Source: an uncultured Chitinophaga sp. (GTDB taxonomy: Bacteria; Bacteroidota; Bacteroidia; Chitinophagales; Chitinophagaceae). Taken from it: DNA of 64,000 nucleotides. Positions 42,691 through 50,531 of this stretch are shown piece after piece. The notes below the pieces were generated by a model that worked only from the letters and a program-made list of their open reading frames with translations, did no database searches and was not told the origin of the DNA. Within the stretch, counting starts at the first letter, position 1, and the number at the start of each line of letters is the position of its first letter. The stretch covers positions 194,229 through 258,228 of the forward strand of contig NZ_CALEJS010000026.1 in assembly GCF_937898475.1 (NCBI RefSeq), read 5' to 3'. Made by a program: the position numbers and the translations under genes.

Positions 42691-43023
42691 ATGCTGGTAT
42701 TTAACACGATATTGCTCATTCATTCCGGCAGTTTCCTGGGTTATCTTTTTACGCTGGCCATGCTGTGGCCGCAGAGAGGGGCAGCGCAGCGCAACAAAAC
42801 CGGCCTGGTGCTTGGGATTATTATACTGCTGACAGGTATAGGGCTTGTGCTCCTGAAATATCCCCAGGTCAACTATTTTAAGATAGTGCCTAAGACAGTC
42901 ATTTTCCTGGCTATTACTGCTATCAATGTGGTATATGCAGCGCAGCCATATCCCAGGAAGATATATTATCTGCTGATCGGCTTAACCGTGTTGGCAGGGC
43001 TGATCGCAGTTACAAGATTATAG
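42691..43023 (+). CDS. Small integral membrane protein, unknown
   Basis: 110 residues with four predicted spans (~4-24, 38-56, 66-84, 89-108) and short loops: QRGAAQRNKTG inside, YPQVNYF outside. Family not recognised; it resembles small Bacteroidota four-helix membrane proteins of unknown role. It follows the aldolase by 76 bases with its own -7 box, and precedes the GH43 gene by 83 bases. There are no charged residues inside the spans that would suggest transport. A real gene by composition and promoter; function unknown. Confidence 0.75.
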   Translation: MLVFNTILLIHSGSFLGYLFTLAMLWPQRGAAQRNKTGLVLGIIILLTGIGLVLLKYPQVNYFKIVPKTVIFLAITAINVVYAAQPYPRKIYYLLIGLTVLAGLIAVTRL

Positions 43024-43106
43024 CAGCCGGTCCCGGATTGTTAGCATCCTCCGGAAATTATTATAAATTTATCCGCCAAAGCTCCTTGTTCTTTAAAATA
43101 TCAGTA

Positions 43107-44258
43107 ATGAAGCGGATAGTAAATACTTTGCTTGGATGTACCCTGCTGCTGACCATCAATACCACAAAGTTGACGGCACAGGCAGCCCTTCCCGGTGATA
43201 CCTACCAGAACCCCTTAGCGGTTGAATTCGGGGATCCTTATGTGCTGCATGTAAACGGCGGCAAATATTATATGTACGGTACCGGTGGTGCCGCCGGCAA
43301 TGGCTTTGCCGCCTATTCTTCCACTGATCTTGTGCATTGGAAAAACGAGGGCCAGGTATACTATGCCAGTAACAAGAACGGTTGGAGCGATTCAACTGCC
43401 GCATGGAACGGCGCCTATTGGGCGCCGGAAGTATACGAGCGTAACGGTAAATTCTATATGTTCTACAGTGCACAATGGAAGGAAAACCCCAATAAGGAAT
43501 TAGAGAACTTTCGTATAGGAGTGGCAGTTGCAGACAACCCCACGGGCCCCTTCATTGATATCAGCAACAAACCTGTTTTCGATCCCGGTTATCCCGTTAT
43601 TGACGCCAATGTCTTATTCACAGAGGATGGTAAGGCCTATTTGTATTACTCCCGCTGTTGCTACAAACATGCCGTAGAAAGTGAAATTGCCGACTGGGCA
43701 AGGAAGAAGGGATGGTTCCAGTCTATCGAGGAGAGCTGGGTATACGGCGTTGAGCTAAAGCCTGATTTCAGCGGTACCATTGGAGCACCGGTGCTCCTGT
43801 TGCGCCCCCCGGTTAAGATGAACGATAAACAGGCAGAATGGGAAAGCCGCTCAGTTACTTCAAAAGAGGTGAACCGCCGGTGGACAGAAGGTTCTGTTAC
43901 CTTTAAAAAAGGAGACACGTATTACATCATGTACTCTGCCAATTACTTTGGAGGCAGGAACTATGCAGTAGGCTATGCTACTTCCAAAAGCCCGCTGGGG
44001 CCATTTACCAAGGCTGCCAACAATCCCGTGCTGCAAAAGAATGTAGAGAAGGGCGGGGTGGTAACCGGCACGGGGCATAACAGCATTACCTATTCGCCGG
44101 ACGGAAAAGAGATGTTCTGCGTATATCATGCCCGTACAACCGCCACAGGAGATCAGCGGGTGGTTTTTATTGACAGGATGAAGATTGGCGATGACGGAAC
44201 GCTCCTTGTAGAAGGCCCAACCACAACGCCTCAGCGCCTGCCGGGCGGAGCCAGATAA
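43107..44258 (+). CDS. Secreted GH43-family glycosidase
   Basis: 383 residues from ATG 43107, where MKRIVNTLLGCTLLLTINTTKL is a signal peptide; an in-frame upstream start adds 23 unlikely residues. Five-bladed propeller of GH43: base Asp in FGDPYVLHV (~55), modulating Asp in VIDANVLF (~170), acid Glu in RWTEGSVTF (~265); WAPEVYERNGKFYMFYS between. It should cut arabinofuranosyl or xylosyl links in plant polysaccharide, in the periplasm or outside. A GH127 arabinofuranosidase is encoded 9 kb on. The subfamily cannot be set by eye. The Crp/Fnr gene begins 10 bases after the stop. Confidence 0.88.
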   Translation: MKRIVNTLLGCTLLLTINTTKLTAQAALPGDTYQNPLAVEFGDPYVLHVNGGKYYMYGTGGAAGNGFAAYSSTDLVHWKNEGQVYYASNKNGWSDSTAAWNGAYWAPEVYERNGKFYMFYSAQWKENPNKELENFRIGVAVADNPTGPFIDISNKPVFDPGYPVIDANVLFTEDGKAYLYYSRCCYKHAVESEIADWARKKGWFQSIEESWVYGVELKPDFSGTIGAPVLLLRPPVKMNDKQAEWESRSVTSKEVNRRWTEGSVTFKKGDTYYIMYSANYFGGRNYAVGYATSKSPLGPFTKAANNPVLQKNVEKGGVVTGTGHNSITYSPDGKEMFCVYHARTTATGDQRVVFIDRMKIGDDGTLLVEGPTTTPQRLPGGAR

Positions 44259-44268
44259 CTATCAGCAA

Positions 44269-44832
44269 ATGAACATTGATGCTATATTAGACAATGTATA
44301 CGTGCTGCCGCAGGCGTCCAGAGATCTGCTGAAGGCGCATATCTCGGAAACTGCTTATAACCGGGGGCATCTGCTGTTCAGGGCTAATAAGGTAGCCTCA
44401 AACATTTACTTTATACGAAAAGGCATGGTACGGGCCTATGCAGCAACAGCGGATAGTGAAGTGACCTTCTGGTTTGGCAAGGAAGGAGACACCGTTATTT
44501 CCATGAACAGTTACGTACACGATAAAAAGGGATATGAAAACATCCAGCTGCTGGAACCCTGTGAATTATATGAAATGCAAACCGGCCACCTGCGCAGGCT
44601 CTTTGAAGAAGATATCCATATTGCCAACTGGGGACGGAAATTTGCCGAGCAGGAACTGATAAAAGTAGAAGAACGGCTTATTTTCAGGCAGTGCAGAACC
44701 GCTATGGAACGTTACAAGGAGCTGATAGCCACCGACCCTGAATTGCTGCAAAGAGTGCAGTTGGGCCATATTGCTTCCTACCTCGGTATGACACAGGTGA
44801 GTTTAAGCAGGATCAGGGCGGAATTGAAATAG
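44269..44832 (+). CDS. Crp/Fnr-family regulator
   Basis: 187 residues. Cyclic-nucleotide-binding-like beta barrel ~20-115 (AYNRGHLLFRANKVASNIYFIRKG, VTFWFGKEGDTVISMNSY), then a helix and a short HTH ending the protein: QLGHIASYLGMTQVSLSRIRAELK. The Arg-Glu phosphate pocket of true CRP is absent and there are no FNR-type Cys, so the signal is unknown; many Bacteroidota have such short Crp-like proteins that control a nearby stress or transport gene. It starts 10 bases past the GH43 stop, and an NTF2-like gene follows by 41 bases. Confidence 0.85.
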   Translation: MNIDAILDNVYVLPQASRDLLKAHISETAYNRGHLLFRANKVASNIYFIRKGMVRAYAATADSEVTFWFGKEGDTVISMNSYVHDKKGYENIQLLEPCELYEMQTGHLRRLFEEDIHIANWGRKFAEQELIKVEERLIFRQCRTAMERYKELIATDPELLQRVQLGHIASYLGMTQVSLSRIRAELK

Positions 44833-44873
44833 CTCCGATATCCACAACAATTAACAAATAATCCTCCACTTTA

Positions 44874-45350
44874 ATGACAAAACGAATAATCCTCATCGTG
44901 ACAATCATCTTCACTACATTGGTAAAGAGCTATGGACAATCACAGGATGAGCTGTATCAGGAAATTTACAGGCAGGACAGTATTTTCTTCAGTGCATTTA
45001 ATCGTTGTGACACGGTTACCTACAGGGGATATCTGACCGCTGATTTTGAGTTCTATCACGACCTGGGCGGGCTCCATTATTTGGACGAGGAAATGCAATC
45101 CATGCGGGAAATGTGCACCAGGAATTCTCATATCCGGCGGGAGCTGGTTAAGCCTTCGCTGGAGATCCACAAGCTGGGGGATAACGGCGCACTGGAAATA
45201 GGAGTTCATCGTTTTTACCACACCAATCCCGGCCAGGAAGAGCACATCAGCGGTACCTATAAATTTGTTCAGGTGTGGCAAAGAAAAGGTAAGGCATGGC
45301 AGCTGTCAAGGGTTATCAGCTACGACCATGGCAAGATGAACAATGATTAA
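44874..45350 (+). CDS. Secreted NTF2-like (DUF4440-type) protein
   Basis: 158 residues with a signal peptide to about residue 21 (IIFTTLVKSYGQS). The domain shows the same pattern as 1816-2610: DSIFFSAFNRCDTVTYRGYL, DFEFYHDLGG, HFYH-like IGVHRFYH, KFVQVWQRKG and VISYDHG. It lacks the C-terminal beta domain of that paralogue. No catalytic residues are certain. It follows a Crp/Fnr gene by 41 bases and could be its target. The function of such secreted forms is unknown. Confidence 0.8.
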   Translation: MTKRIILIVTIIFTTLVKSYGQSQDELYQEIYRQDSIFFSAFNRCDTVTYRGYLTADFEFYHDLGGLHYLDEEMQSMREMCTRNSHIRRELVKPSLEIHKLGDNGALEIGVHRFYHTNPGQEEHISGTYKFVQVWQRKGKAWQLSRVISYDHGKMNND

Positions 45351-45531
45351 GTGTCAATGGCACCCCAATATTGCTCTGCCTAAAAAAGATATTGTAATTC
45401 TCGGCCGGTTTTACTATTTTTATCAAGTAGGTAGTAAGCAATTAACACGTCATCAAAATTCAATGCTTATGTAAGCCCGATATGAGACACTAAAGCGCCA
45501 GCTTTATTATTTCTACATTGAATATTTTATT

Positions 45532-45981
45532 ATGAAAGCCCGTGTTTTCAATTTAACCATTGAAGCAATCACCGCCGTATTGCTGTTACTTTGGATTTAT
45601 ACAGGCCTCAGTAAGCTGATCCATTACGATAAATTCAGTTTTGAAATCGGCCGTTCCCCCTTCCTGCAGCATATGCCGCAGGCAGCAGTAGCTTTGATCC
45701 CGGTGAGCGAGCTGCTGATAGCTGCACTGCTCATCTTTAAACGTTCGCGGCTGGCAGGCTTATATGCATCGCTGTTCTTACTGACCCTGTTTACCGGGTA
45801 TGTGTACATGATGCTGCATTACGCCTATGATCTGCCCTGCAGCTGCGGAGGGATCATTGAACTGTTAAGCTGGGAACAGCATCTGCTGGTGAACTTTGTA
45901 CTAACCCTGCTCGCCGCGATCGCCATCATACTGCAGGACTATCAGGCCCGGCAGGGCAGGCGGGTTGTTTCGTTGCCTTAA
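45532..45981 (+). CDS. MauE/DoxX-like membrane protein
   Basis: 149 residues, four membrane spans (~12-30, 50-68, 75-95, 116-134). WIYTGLSKLIHYDKF at the first loop and CSCGG at 103-107 are the MauE hallmarks; in methylamine systems MauE is linked to disulfide formation in a partner. Here it precedes, by 99 bases, a small exported protein with four Cys and then an anchored protein, all on one strand, so a role in its cysteine chemistry is attractive. An upstream TACATTGA is a weak -7 box. Confident family, inferred role. Confidence 0.85.
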   Translation: MKARVFNLTIEAITAVLLLLWIYTGLSKLIHYDKFSFEIGRSPFLQHMPQAAVALIPVSELLIAALLIFKRSRLAGLYASLFLLTLFTGYVYMMLHYAYDLPCSCGGIIELLSWEQHLLVNFVLTLLAAIAIILQDYQARQGRRVVSLP

Positions 45982-46080
45982 GTCTTTTATTGATCAATAA
46001 AACAGGTTCCCCTGCTCCTGCATCAGCAGAGGCAGCCCCTTGTGGCTGTTGTTATTCCTAAATCATAAAAGCACACTCAC

Positions 46081-46404
46081 ATGAACATGAAAAAAATCAG
46101 ATTCAGTTTTGCTGCGCTGGTAGCCCTGGCAGCTATCGGACTTACCGTTACCACTAATGCTGGTACTATTATAAAGAAGGCGGAGGCGGCCTGCTATCGT
46201 ACGGTAGTGATTCCAGGGCTCCCTGCAGACCGTACAGCCACCTATGGCGGTAATCTTATCCTCTCATTTGGTAACACGGTAAAAAGTGTAGCAAATCCTA
46301 ACAACGCGGCCAATTGTAGTGGCAATGCATATTTCTGCTGTGCAACTACATTCCAGTCAGGTACGAATACATACGTTGCAGAAGTGTTCCTTACAGATCT
46401 GTGA
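46081..46404 (+). CDS. Small exported Cys-containing protein (DUF6520-like)
   Basis: 107 residues; ATG 46081 or 46087. The N-terminus KKIRFSFAALVALAAIGLTVTTNA is a signal or anchor. The rest is short, polar and carries four Cys: ACYRT at 38, NCSGNAYFCC at 79, 86 and 87. It resembles DUF6520 proteins of Bacteroidota, which are usually found next to MauE-like genes. Cys pairs could form disulfides or bind metal. A hairpin (46424-46451) lies just downstream, so the level relative to the third gene may be tuned. Function unknown. Confidence 0.75.
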   Translation: MNMKKIRFSFAALVALAAIGLTVTTNAGTIIKKAEAACYRTVVIPGLPADRTATYGGNLILSFGNTVKSVANPNNAANCSGNAYFCCATTFQSGTNTYVAEVFLTDL

Positions 46405-46423
46405 TGACATGTTAATGCCAAAC

Positions 46424-46451
46424 AACCGGGCAGTGAAGATGCTGCCCGGTT
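46424..46451 (+). terminator. Hairpin within the MauE operon
   Basis: AACCGGGCAG and CTGCCCGGTT pair perfectly around 8 bases, with only TTTCC after. It may be a partial terminator between the small protein gene and the next gene 17 bases on. Confidence 0.65.
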
Positions 46452-46467
46452 TCCATATTAATTCAGG

Positions 46468-47502
46468 ATGATGAGACGAACATTATTACTGGTAAGCGGT
46501 ACCGTGATGGCAGCGCTGCTTTGCCTGTTGGTGCTGCTGGCAGTGTCTGGTATACCAGGTAATAAAAAGAATGGTTTTAACAGGCAATGGCTCAACATAA
46601 CAGTCCGGAAGCACTTGTCTTATGAACTGCCGTTTGCTGCTGAACGTTTATTCGGATCAGGCGCGCATCTTTATTTATCTGAGCCTTCACACCGGCAGGT
46701 ATACCGCCTGGACAGCCACCTGCGTGTCAGCGACACCATAAAACTGCATGTGGGCAAGCCACTCAAACCTCCCGTTAATTTTTTTGCAGACGGCAATCAC
46801 CTTTATATTCATGAGTATAACAGTGCTACAATGTTCTTTGCGGACTGGCATGCAGCAACCTTTAATGCGCTGCGGTTGTCGGAAGGGCCTTTCCTGAAGT
46901 CACTGCAGTTGTCAGATTCGCTGGTGGTGATAAGAGGATTTGAGCCAGGTAGTTTTAAACCTGTGTTTATGCAGATTAACACCCGTAGCGGCGACCGCCG
47001 GCACAGCGATCTTTTATCTGAAAAGGCAGATGCGGGTTTTTCCACTGACGGGATCTTATGCAGTAATGCAGGGAGAGACCGCCTGTTGTATATACCCTAT
47101 TTTGAGAATGGCATTTACTGCATGGATAGCAATTTGAGCCTGCGCTACCAACAACATACGATCGATACCGTTTTTAACAGCGGTATTGAGGTTGCCAGCC
47201 AGGGCGATGGCGATGTACAAAAGCTATATGCCACTGCTCCCCGTGTAAAAGTGAATAAGCGGGCCTTTGCGGATGACCGGCTGCTGTTTATAGAGTCCGA
47301 TCTCCGGGCAGATAACGAAGATGCAACTACCTTCAGGCAGCAGCCTGTGCTGGACGCTTATCGTATAGAAGACGGAAGCTACGCAGGAAGTTTGCATCTT
47401 CCGCTGGATAAACGGAAAGTATTGTCCTATTATCTCCATAACGGGGTATTATATGTGCTGCTGAAAGATCAGCTACTGTCATTTTCCCTGGCGCTGCCCT
47501 GA
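46468..47502 (+). CDS. Membrane-anchored beta-propeller-like protein, unknown
   Basis: 344 residues. An N-terminal anchor (~5-27, LLVSGTVMAALLCLLVLLAVSG) is followed by an extracytoplasmic beta-rich body with repeated blade-like pieces: HLYLSEPSHRQVYRLDS, NHLYIHEYNSAT, YIPYFENGIYCMDSN, HNGVLYVLLKDQLLSFSL. This is compatible with a six-bladed propeller, as seen beside small Cys or propeptide genes in Bacteroidota. No enzyme motif is seen. Same strand as MauE and the small protein, 63 bases after the latter. The unit probably works as one system; the role is open. Confidence 0.7.
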   Translation: MMRRTLLLVSGTVMAALLCLLVLLAVSGIPGNKKNGFNRQWLNITVRKHLSYELPFAAERLFGSGAHLYLSEPSHRQVYRLDSHLRVSDTIKLHVGKPLKPPVNFFADGNHLYIHEYNSATMFFADWHAATFNALRLSEGPFLKSLQLSDSLVVIRGFEPGSFKPVFMQINTRSGDRRHSDLLSEKADAGFSTDGILCSNAGRDRLLYIPYFENGIYCMDSNLSLRYQQHTIDTVFNSGIEVASQGDGDVQKLYATAPRVKVNKRAFADDRLLFIESDLRADNEDATTFRQQPVLDAYRIEDGSYAGSLHLPLDKRKVLSYYLHNGVLYVLLKDQLLSFSLALP

Positions 47503-47705
47503 CCGTTTACTCTTCCGGAACTCCAGCAAGATCCTGGCTCTGGGATTGGGGGCTTTGGTACGGTAACGAAGAACAGAGATATTTAAACCCTTGGATTCCA
47601 TGGATGCTAAGATACGCAATTGAAATAAATGGGTTTTGTTTGACGGGGCTTTAGTAAATTGTTGCAGGAGCCGATACGTTTAACATAAAAGTTCGGAAAA
47701 CTTAT

Positions 47706-48125
47706 ATGAAAAAGGCTGCAATCTCTGGCATAGCGCCATTCTTTATTGTAAGGAATGTTCCCGCTGCATTAAGTTTTTACCGCGACCGCCTTGGGTTCGA
47801 TGTTACCTTCCAGGGGCCTGCTGAAGATGATATTTTCTTTGGGATTGTACAACGCGGTGCGGCGATGATCCTCCTGAAAGACATTGGGGTAACACCTGTT
47901 CCCAATTATACGCGCGATATAAAAAAGGGTATTGCCCGTTGGGATGCTTATCTTCATGTTCCGGACCCTGACGCGCTGGCTGAAGAGTTCATCTCGCGTA
48001 ACGTTGAATTTTTTCAACCGCTGCAGGATAATGACGATGATGGTTTGCGCGGATTTGAAGTGCAGGATGCCGATGGATATGTATTGTTCTTTGGGAACAC
48101 ACAAGACCGGGCAGGTCGCAAATAA
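47706..48125 (+). CDS. VOC-family (glyoxalase/bleomycin-resistance fold) protein
   Basis: 139 residues, one VOC unit: APFFIVRNVPAALSFYRDRLGF at the start, WDAYLHVPDPDALAEEF in the middle, FEVQDADGYVLFFG at the end. The metal His sites of glyoxalase I are partly replaced, so it may be a ligand-binding or resistance protein rather than an enzyme. Cytoplasmic. A 203-base gap precedes it and an SRPBCC gene follows by 77 bases; both are typical lone stress proteins. Function not set. Confidence 0.82.
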   Translation: MKKAAISGIAPFFIVRNVPAALSFYRDRLGFDVTFQGPAEDDIFFGIVQRGAAMILLKDIGVTPVPNYTRDIKKGIARWDAYLHVPDPDALAEEFISRNVEFFQPLQDNDDDGLRGFEVQDADGYVLFFGNTQDRAGRK

Positions 48126-48202
48126 CCCTTTAATTGTCTTAAGCGCCCTCCATCTGGTTATTATCTTCTTTGCATCTTTGCTATGAACAAAAAACAGATA
48201 TC

Positions 48203-48652
48203 ATGTCAAACAACACTGTTTATTTACACAGGATGCTGAAAACAACCCCGGAAAAAGTATACCGGGCATTTACGGAGGCTACCGCCATCGCATCCTGGTT
48301 ACCTCCTTATGGATTTCTCTGCACCGTTCATGAATTGAATGCAACAGTAGGAGGAACACATAAGATGTCATTCCATAACTTTTCTACCGGTAATGGCCAT
48401 TCATTTGGTGGAACCTACCTGGAGCTCAAGCCTAATGAATTCCTGAAGTATACGGATAAATTTGACGATCCCAATGTGCCGGAAGAAATGACGGTCACTG
48501 TGTCGCTGCGGAAGACCGTTGCAGGTACCGAGGTTAAAATTACGCAGGAGGGGATCCCCGCTGTAATACCTGTAGAAATGTGTTATCTGGGTTGGCAGGA
48601 ATCGCTGGAAAAACTGGCTAAGCTGGTGGAGCCGGAGATACCGGATGCCTGA
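48203..48652 (+). CDS. SRPBCC (AHSA1-like) protein
   Basis: 149 residues from ATG 48203; an in-frame TTG at 48170 lies on the promoter. CATCTTTG at 48173-48180 is a -7 element. TTPEKVYRAFTEATAIASWLPP is the AHSA1/START-like opening, and YLGWQESLEKLAKLVEP the closing helix. It should bind a small hydrophobic ligand in a cytoplasmic helix-grip pocket; no catalytic role is assigned. Often found near VOC genes, as here. Confidence 0.83.
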   Translation: MSNNTVYLHRMLKTTPEKVYRAFTEATAIASWLPPYGFLCTVHELNATVGGTHKMSFHNFSTGNGHSFGGTYLELKPNEFLKYTDKFDDPNVPEEMTVTVSLRKTVAGTEVKITQEGIPAVIPVEMCYLGWQESLEKLAKLVEPEIPDA

Positions 48653-48680
48653 GCAGCAAACGGGGCTATCATAGATATTC

Positions 48681-48728
48681 ATACAGGCAAGGCAACACTG
48701 TTGCGATGAATGCGTGCCTTGCCTGTAT
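48681..48728. terminator. 14-bp perfect inverted repeat between convergent genes
   Basis: ATACAGGCAAGGCA (48681-48694) and its exact inverse (48715-48728) around 20 bases. It sits 28 bases past the SRPBCC stop and 4 bases past the cupin stop on the other strand, so it can serve both. No T-run. Confidence 0.65.
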
Positions 48729-48732
48729 AGGT

Positions 48733-49164
48733 TTACTTCTTAGCCGTTTCGGGAATCAGTACAGGACTGCCGGTAGCACCTACAAAGAACACTACAAACC
48801 TGGCTTCTTTTGTCTTGCTCAGGTTGCGGGTCTGGTTGTGCAGGCCGCCGGGTTCTTCCCAGAAAACATCTCCTGCTTTGTAAACATGCTTTACTCCTTC
48901 AAATGTAGATTCTATCTCACCTTCCAGTACATATCCAATCGTTGCCATTGGGTGTCTGTGAGCATGAGATACTTCGCCGGGGGCATATCTTACCAGCACT
49001 ACCTGCGTTTCTTCTTTCTGCAGACCGGCAGGAAGCTGCTTTGTGAAAAGCACCTTTGGTGGATAAACGGTTACTTCCTTCCCGGCATGCTCCTGGTGCT
49101 GGGCTTTTGTACTAAATGCGAATGCAGTGAGTAACACTGTACAACTGAGTGCAAACTTTTTCAT
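48733..49164 (-). CDS. Secreted cupin-domain protein
   Basis: 143 residues; signal peptide to about residue 21 (LLTAFAFSTKAQ). Cupin box 1 GEVSHAHRHPMATIGYVLEGEIE holds the two metal His and Glu; box 2 is KAGDVFWEEPGGLHNQTRN. Secreted cupins of this type may bind metal or a small ligand, some with quercetinase- or oxidoreductase-like roles. A TACCTGG-N8-CCAGGTA repeat (49209-49230) lies 44 bases upstream, a candidate operator. No neighbour explains it. Confidence 0.82.
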   Translation of the reverse strand: MKKFALSCTVLLTAFAFSTKAQHQEHAGKEVTVYPPKVLFTKQLPAGLQKEETQVVLVRYAPGEVSHAHRHPMATIGYVLEGEIESTFEGVKHVYKAGDVFWEEPGGLHNQTRNLSKTKEARFVVFFVGATGSPVLIPETAKK

Positions 49165-49208
49165 AAAAATGTGTTTAATAAATTACAGCCGCTTAAAGGC
49201 CTAATATG

Positions 49209-49230
49209 TACCTGGTCAGGATGCCAGGTA
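49209..49230. promoter_or_regulatory. Inverted repeat TACCTGG-N8-CCAGGTA
   Basis: Perfect 7-bp arms, 44 bases upstream of the cupin start. Position fits an operator; no other evidence. The rest of 49165-49388 is without visible structure. Confidence 0.4.
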
Positions 49231-49388
49231 TGAGCCAAAATGTATGCCCGGGCTTAAAGAAGCGTTGTGAACCAGGAGAGGGGAGCCAGGTTGATCCCCG
49301 GAAAACAGCTGCAGTAAATACTTTTGAAGGATGTAAATAGCAAATTGTTGTAGGCGTTCACTCCATGCATGTTAAAAACCTGGTCACG

Positions 49389-49640
49389 CTATATCGTTAA
49401 ATCGCGAGTTTTCTCACTCGTATTCGCGGAGCCAAACCAGCGGACGGCTGCCTTCCGGCATTCCTGTTGGTCCGGGGCTTTATCAGAAGCCCAGGCAATC
49501 ACCCCATCCGGCCGTACCAGCACAGCGCTCAGTCCTGGCTGTTCCTTTGCCCGCCCCTGAACATACATCATCCGGTCGCCATACTCAGTTGCCAGTGTTT
49601 TAAGCGGGGCGTCCATATTAAAATCAAGCAGTATGTCCCG
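49389..49640 (-). pseudogene. C-terminal remnant of an FAD-dependent aromatic monooxygenase
   Basis: About 83 residues (RDILLDFNMDAPLKTLA, YVQGRAKEQPG, AVLVRPDGVIAWASD) match the thioredoxin-like C-terminal domain of PheA/TfdB-type FAD monooxygenases. The FAD and NADPH parts, more than 400 residues, are missing. The left part is continuous with the AraC remnant at 49624-49798 in another frame, so a deletion has joined the two genes. The frame extends to a Val/Met-like start at 49685 by shadow only. Not functional. Confidence 0.8.
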
Positions 49641-49798
49641 GCCTGCATCCACTGCCGAAATGAAAAATGATCTCTGTGTAACCACCAGGAAGTACCTCGA
49701 AACCAGGAGACTCCATCTTGAAATCTGCCCTGTTATACCAGAAGCATTTTATGGTATCCTGTAGCGCTTCAGGCGCTTCAAATTCCCGGTGCAGCATG
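49624..49798 (-). pseudogene. N-terminal remnant of a DUF6597-type AraC regulator, frameshifted
   Basis: From ATG 49798: LHREFEAPEALQDTIKCF, then a one-base insertion near 49741 breaks the frame (TTC TTG GTA TAA). Dropping one T restores WYNRADF, GFEVLPGGYTEIIFHFGSGC, the signature of the N-terminal domain of AraC proteins such as DUF6597. The frame then enters the monooxygenase remnant and stops at 49624-49626. The DNA-binding half is gone. A frameshift plus a deletion show decay. Confidence 0.72.
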
Positions 49799-49914
49799 CA
49801 GAAAGATATCTCGTTTCAGTGAATTTTAACTTAAGTTAAAATCATATTCTGAAAAATTACTGAACTTTGAACCGTTTTGTCCGGTATTTTTATACTTCAT
49901 TAATACGTAGATCA

Positions 49915-50502
49915 ATGACCGATAAGAACGAAATTGTGGCCCAGCATCTGAAAAATTTTGCGGCATTAACGGATAAAGACATTGCCGACAGTCAGCCATT
50001 CTGGAAGGCCAGGAGCATCAGCAAAGGCGATTTTTTCAACATGCAGCGCATGGTTTGCAATGACCTTGGCCTGGTAGTAAAAGGGATCTTCCGGATATAT
50101 TATCATGACCCGGAAACGGAAGAAGATAAAAACCTTTTCTTTTTCTCTGAAAACCAATTCGTTGTTTCTTTCAGAAGCTTTATCTCCAGAAGTCCCTGCT
50201 GGTACTTCATAGAAGCCATGGAGGATTCTGAAATTGTATTTATCTCCTACAGGGATCTCAACGCCCTTTATGAATCTAATGCCAACTGGGGAAAATTTGG
50301 CCGTCTGCTGGCAGAATTGTTCTTTTCCTACGCGCAAAGCCGCACGGAAGAATTTATGTTCTTTTCGCATGAAGAACGCTACCTGCGGTTGCTGGAAGAA
50401 CATCCGAACATTATAGACCGTATTCCGGCATACCATATCGCATCATTCCTGGGCATTACCAATCCCTCCCTGAGCCGGATCAGGAAACGTATAAAGCGCT
50501 AA
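49915..50502 (+). CDS. Crp/Fnr-family regulator
   Basis: 195 residues from ATG 49915; a longer frame to 49867 has no support. Barrel ~20-120 (GDFFNMQRMVCNDLGLVVKGIFRIYY, LFFFSENQFVVSFRSFI) and a C-terminal HTH (PAYHIASFLGITNPSLSRIRKRIKR). The pocket lacks the canonical Arg/Ser of cAMP binding. It likely responds to redox or another signal and controls a neighbour; the closest intact genes are the convergent MFS exporter and the upstream cupin. It is divergent from the AraC/monooxygenase remnant, which may have been its original target. Confidence 0.85.
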   Translation: MTDKNEIVAQHLKNFAALTDKDIADSQPFWKARSISKGDFFNMQRMVCNDLGLVVKGIFRIYYHDPETEEDKNLFFFSENQFVVSFRSFISRSPCWYFIEAMEDSEIVFISYRDLNALYESNANWGKFGRLLAELFFSYAQSRTEEFMFFSHEERYLRLLEEHPNIIDRIPAYHIASFLGITNPSLSRIRKRIKR

Positions 50503-50531
50503 CCGTTGCAACGGGGACAGGCAACCAAACG

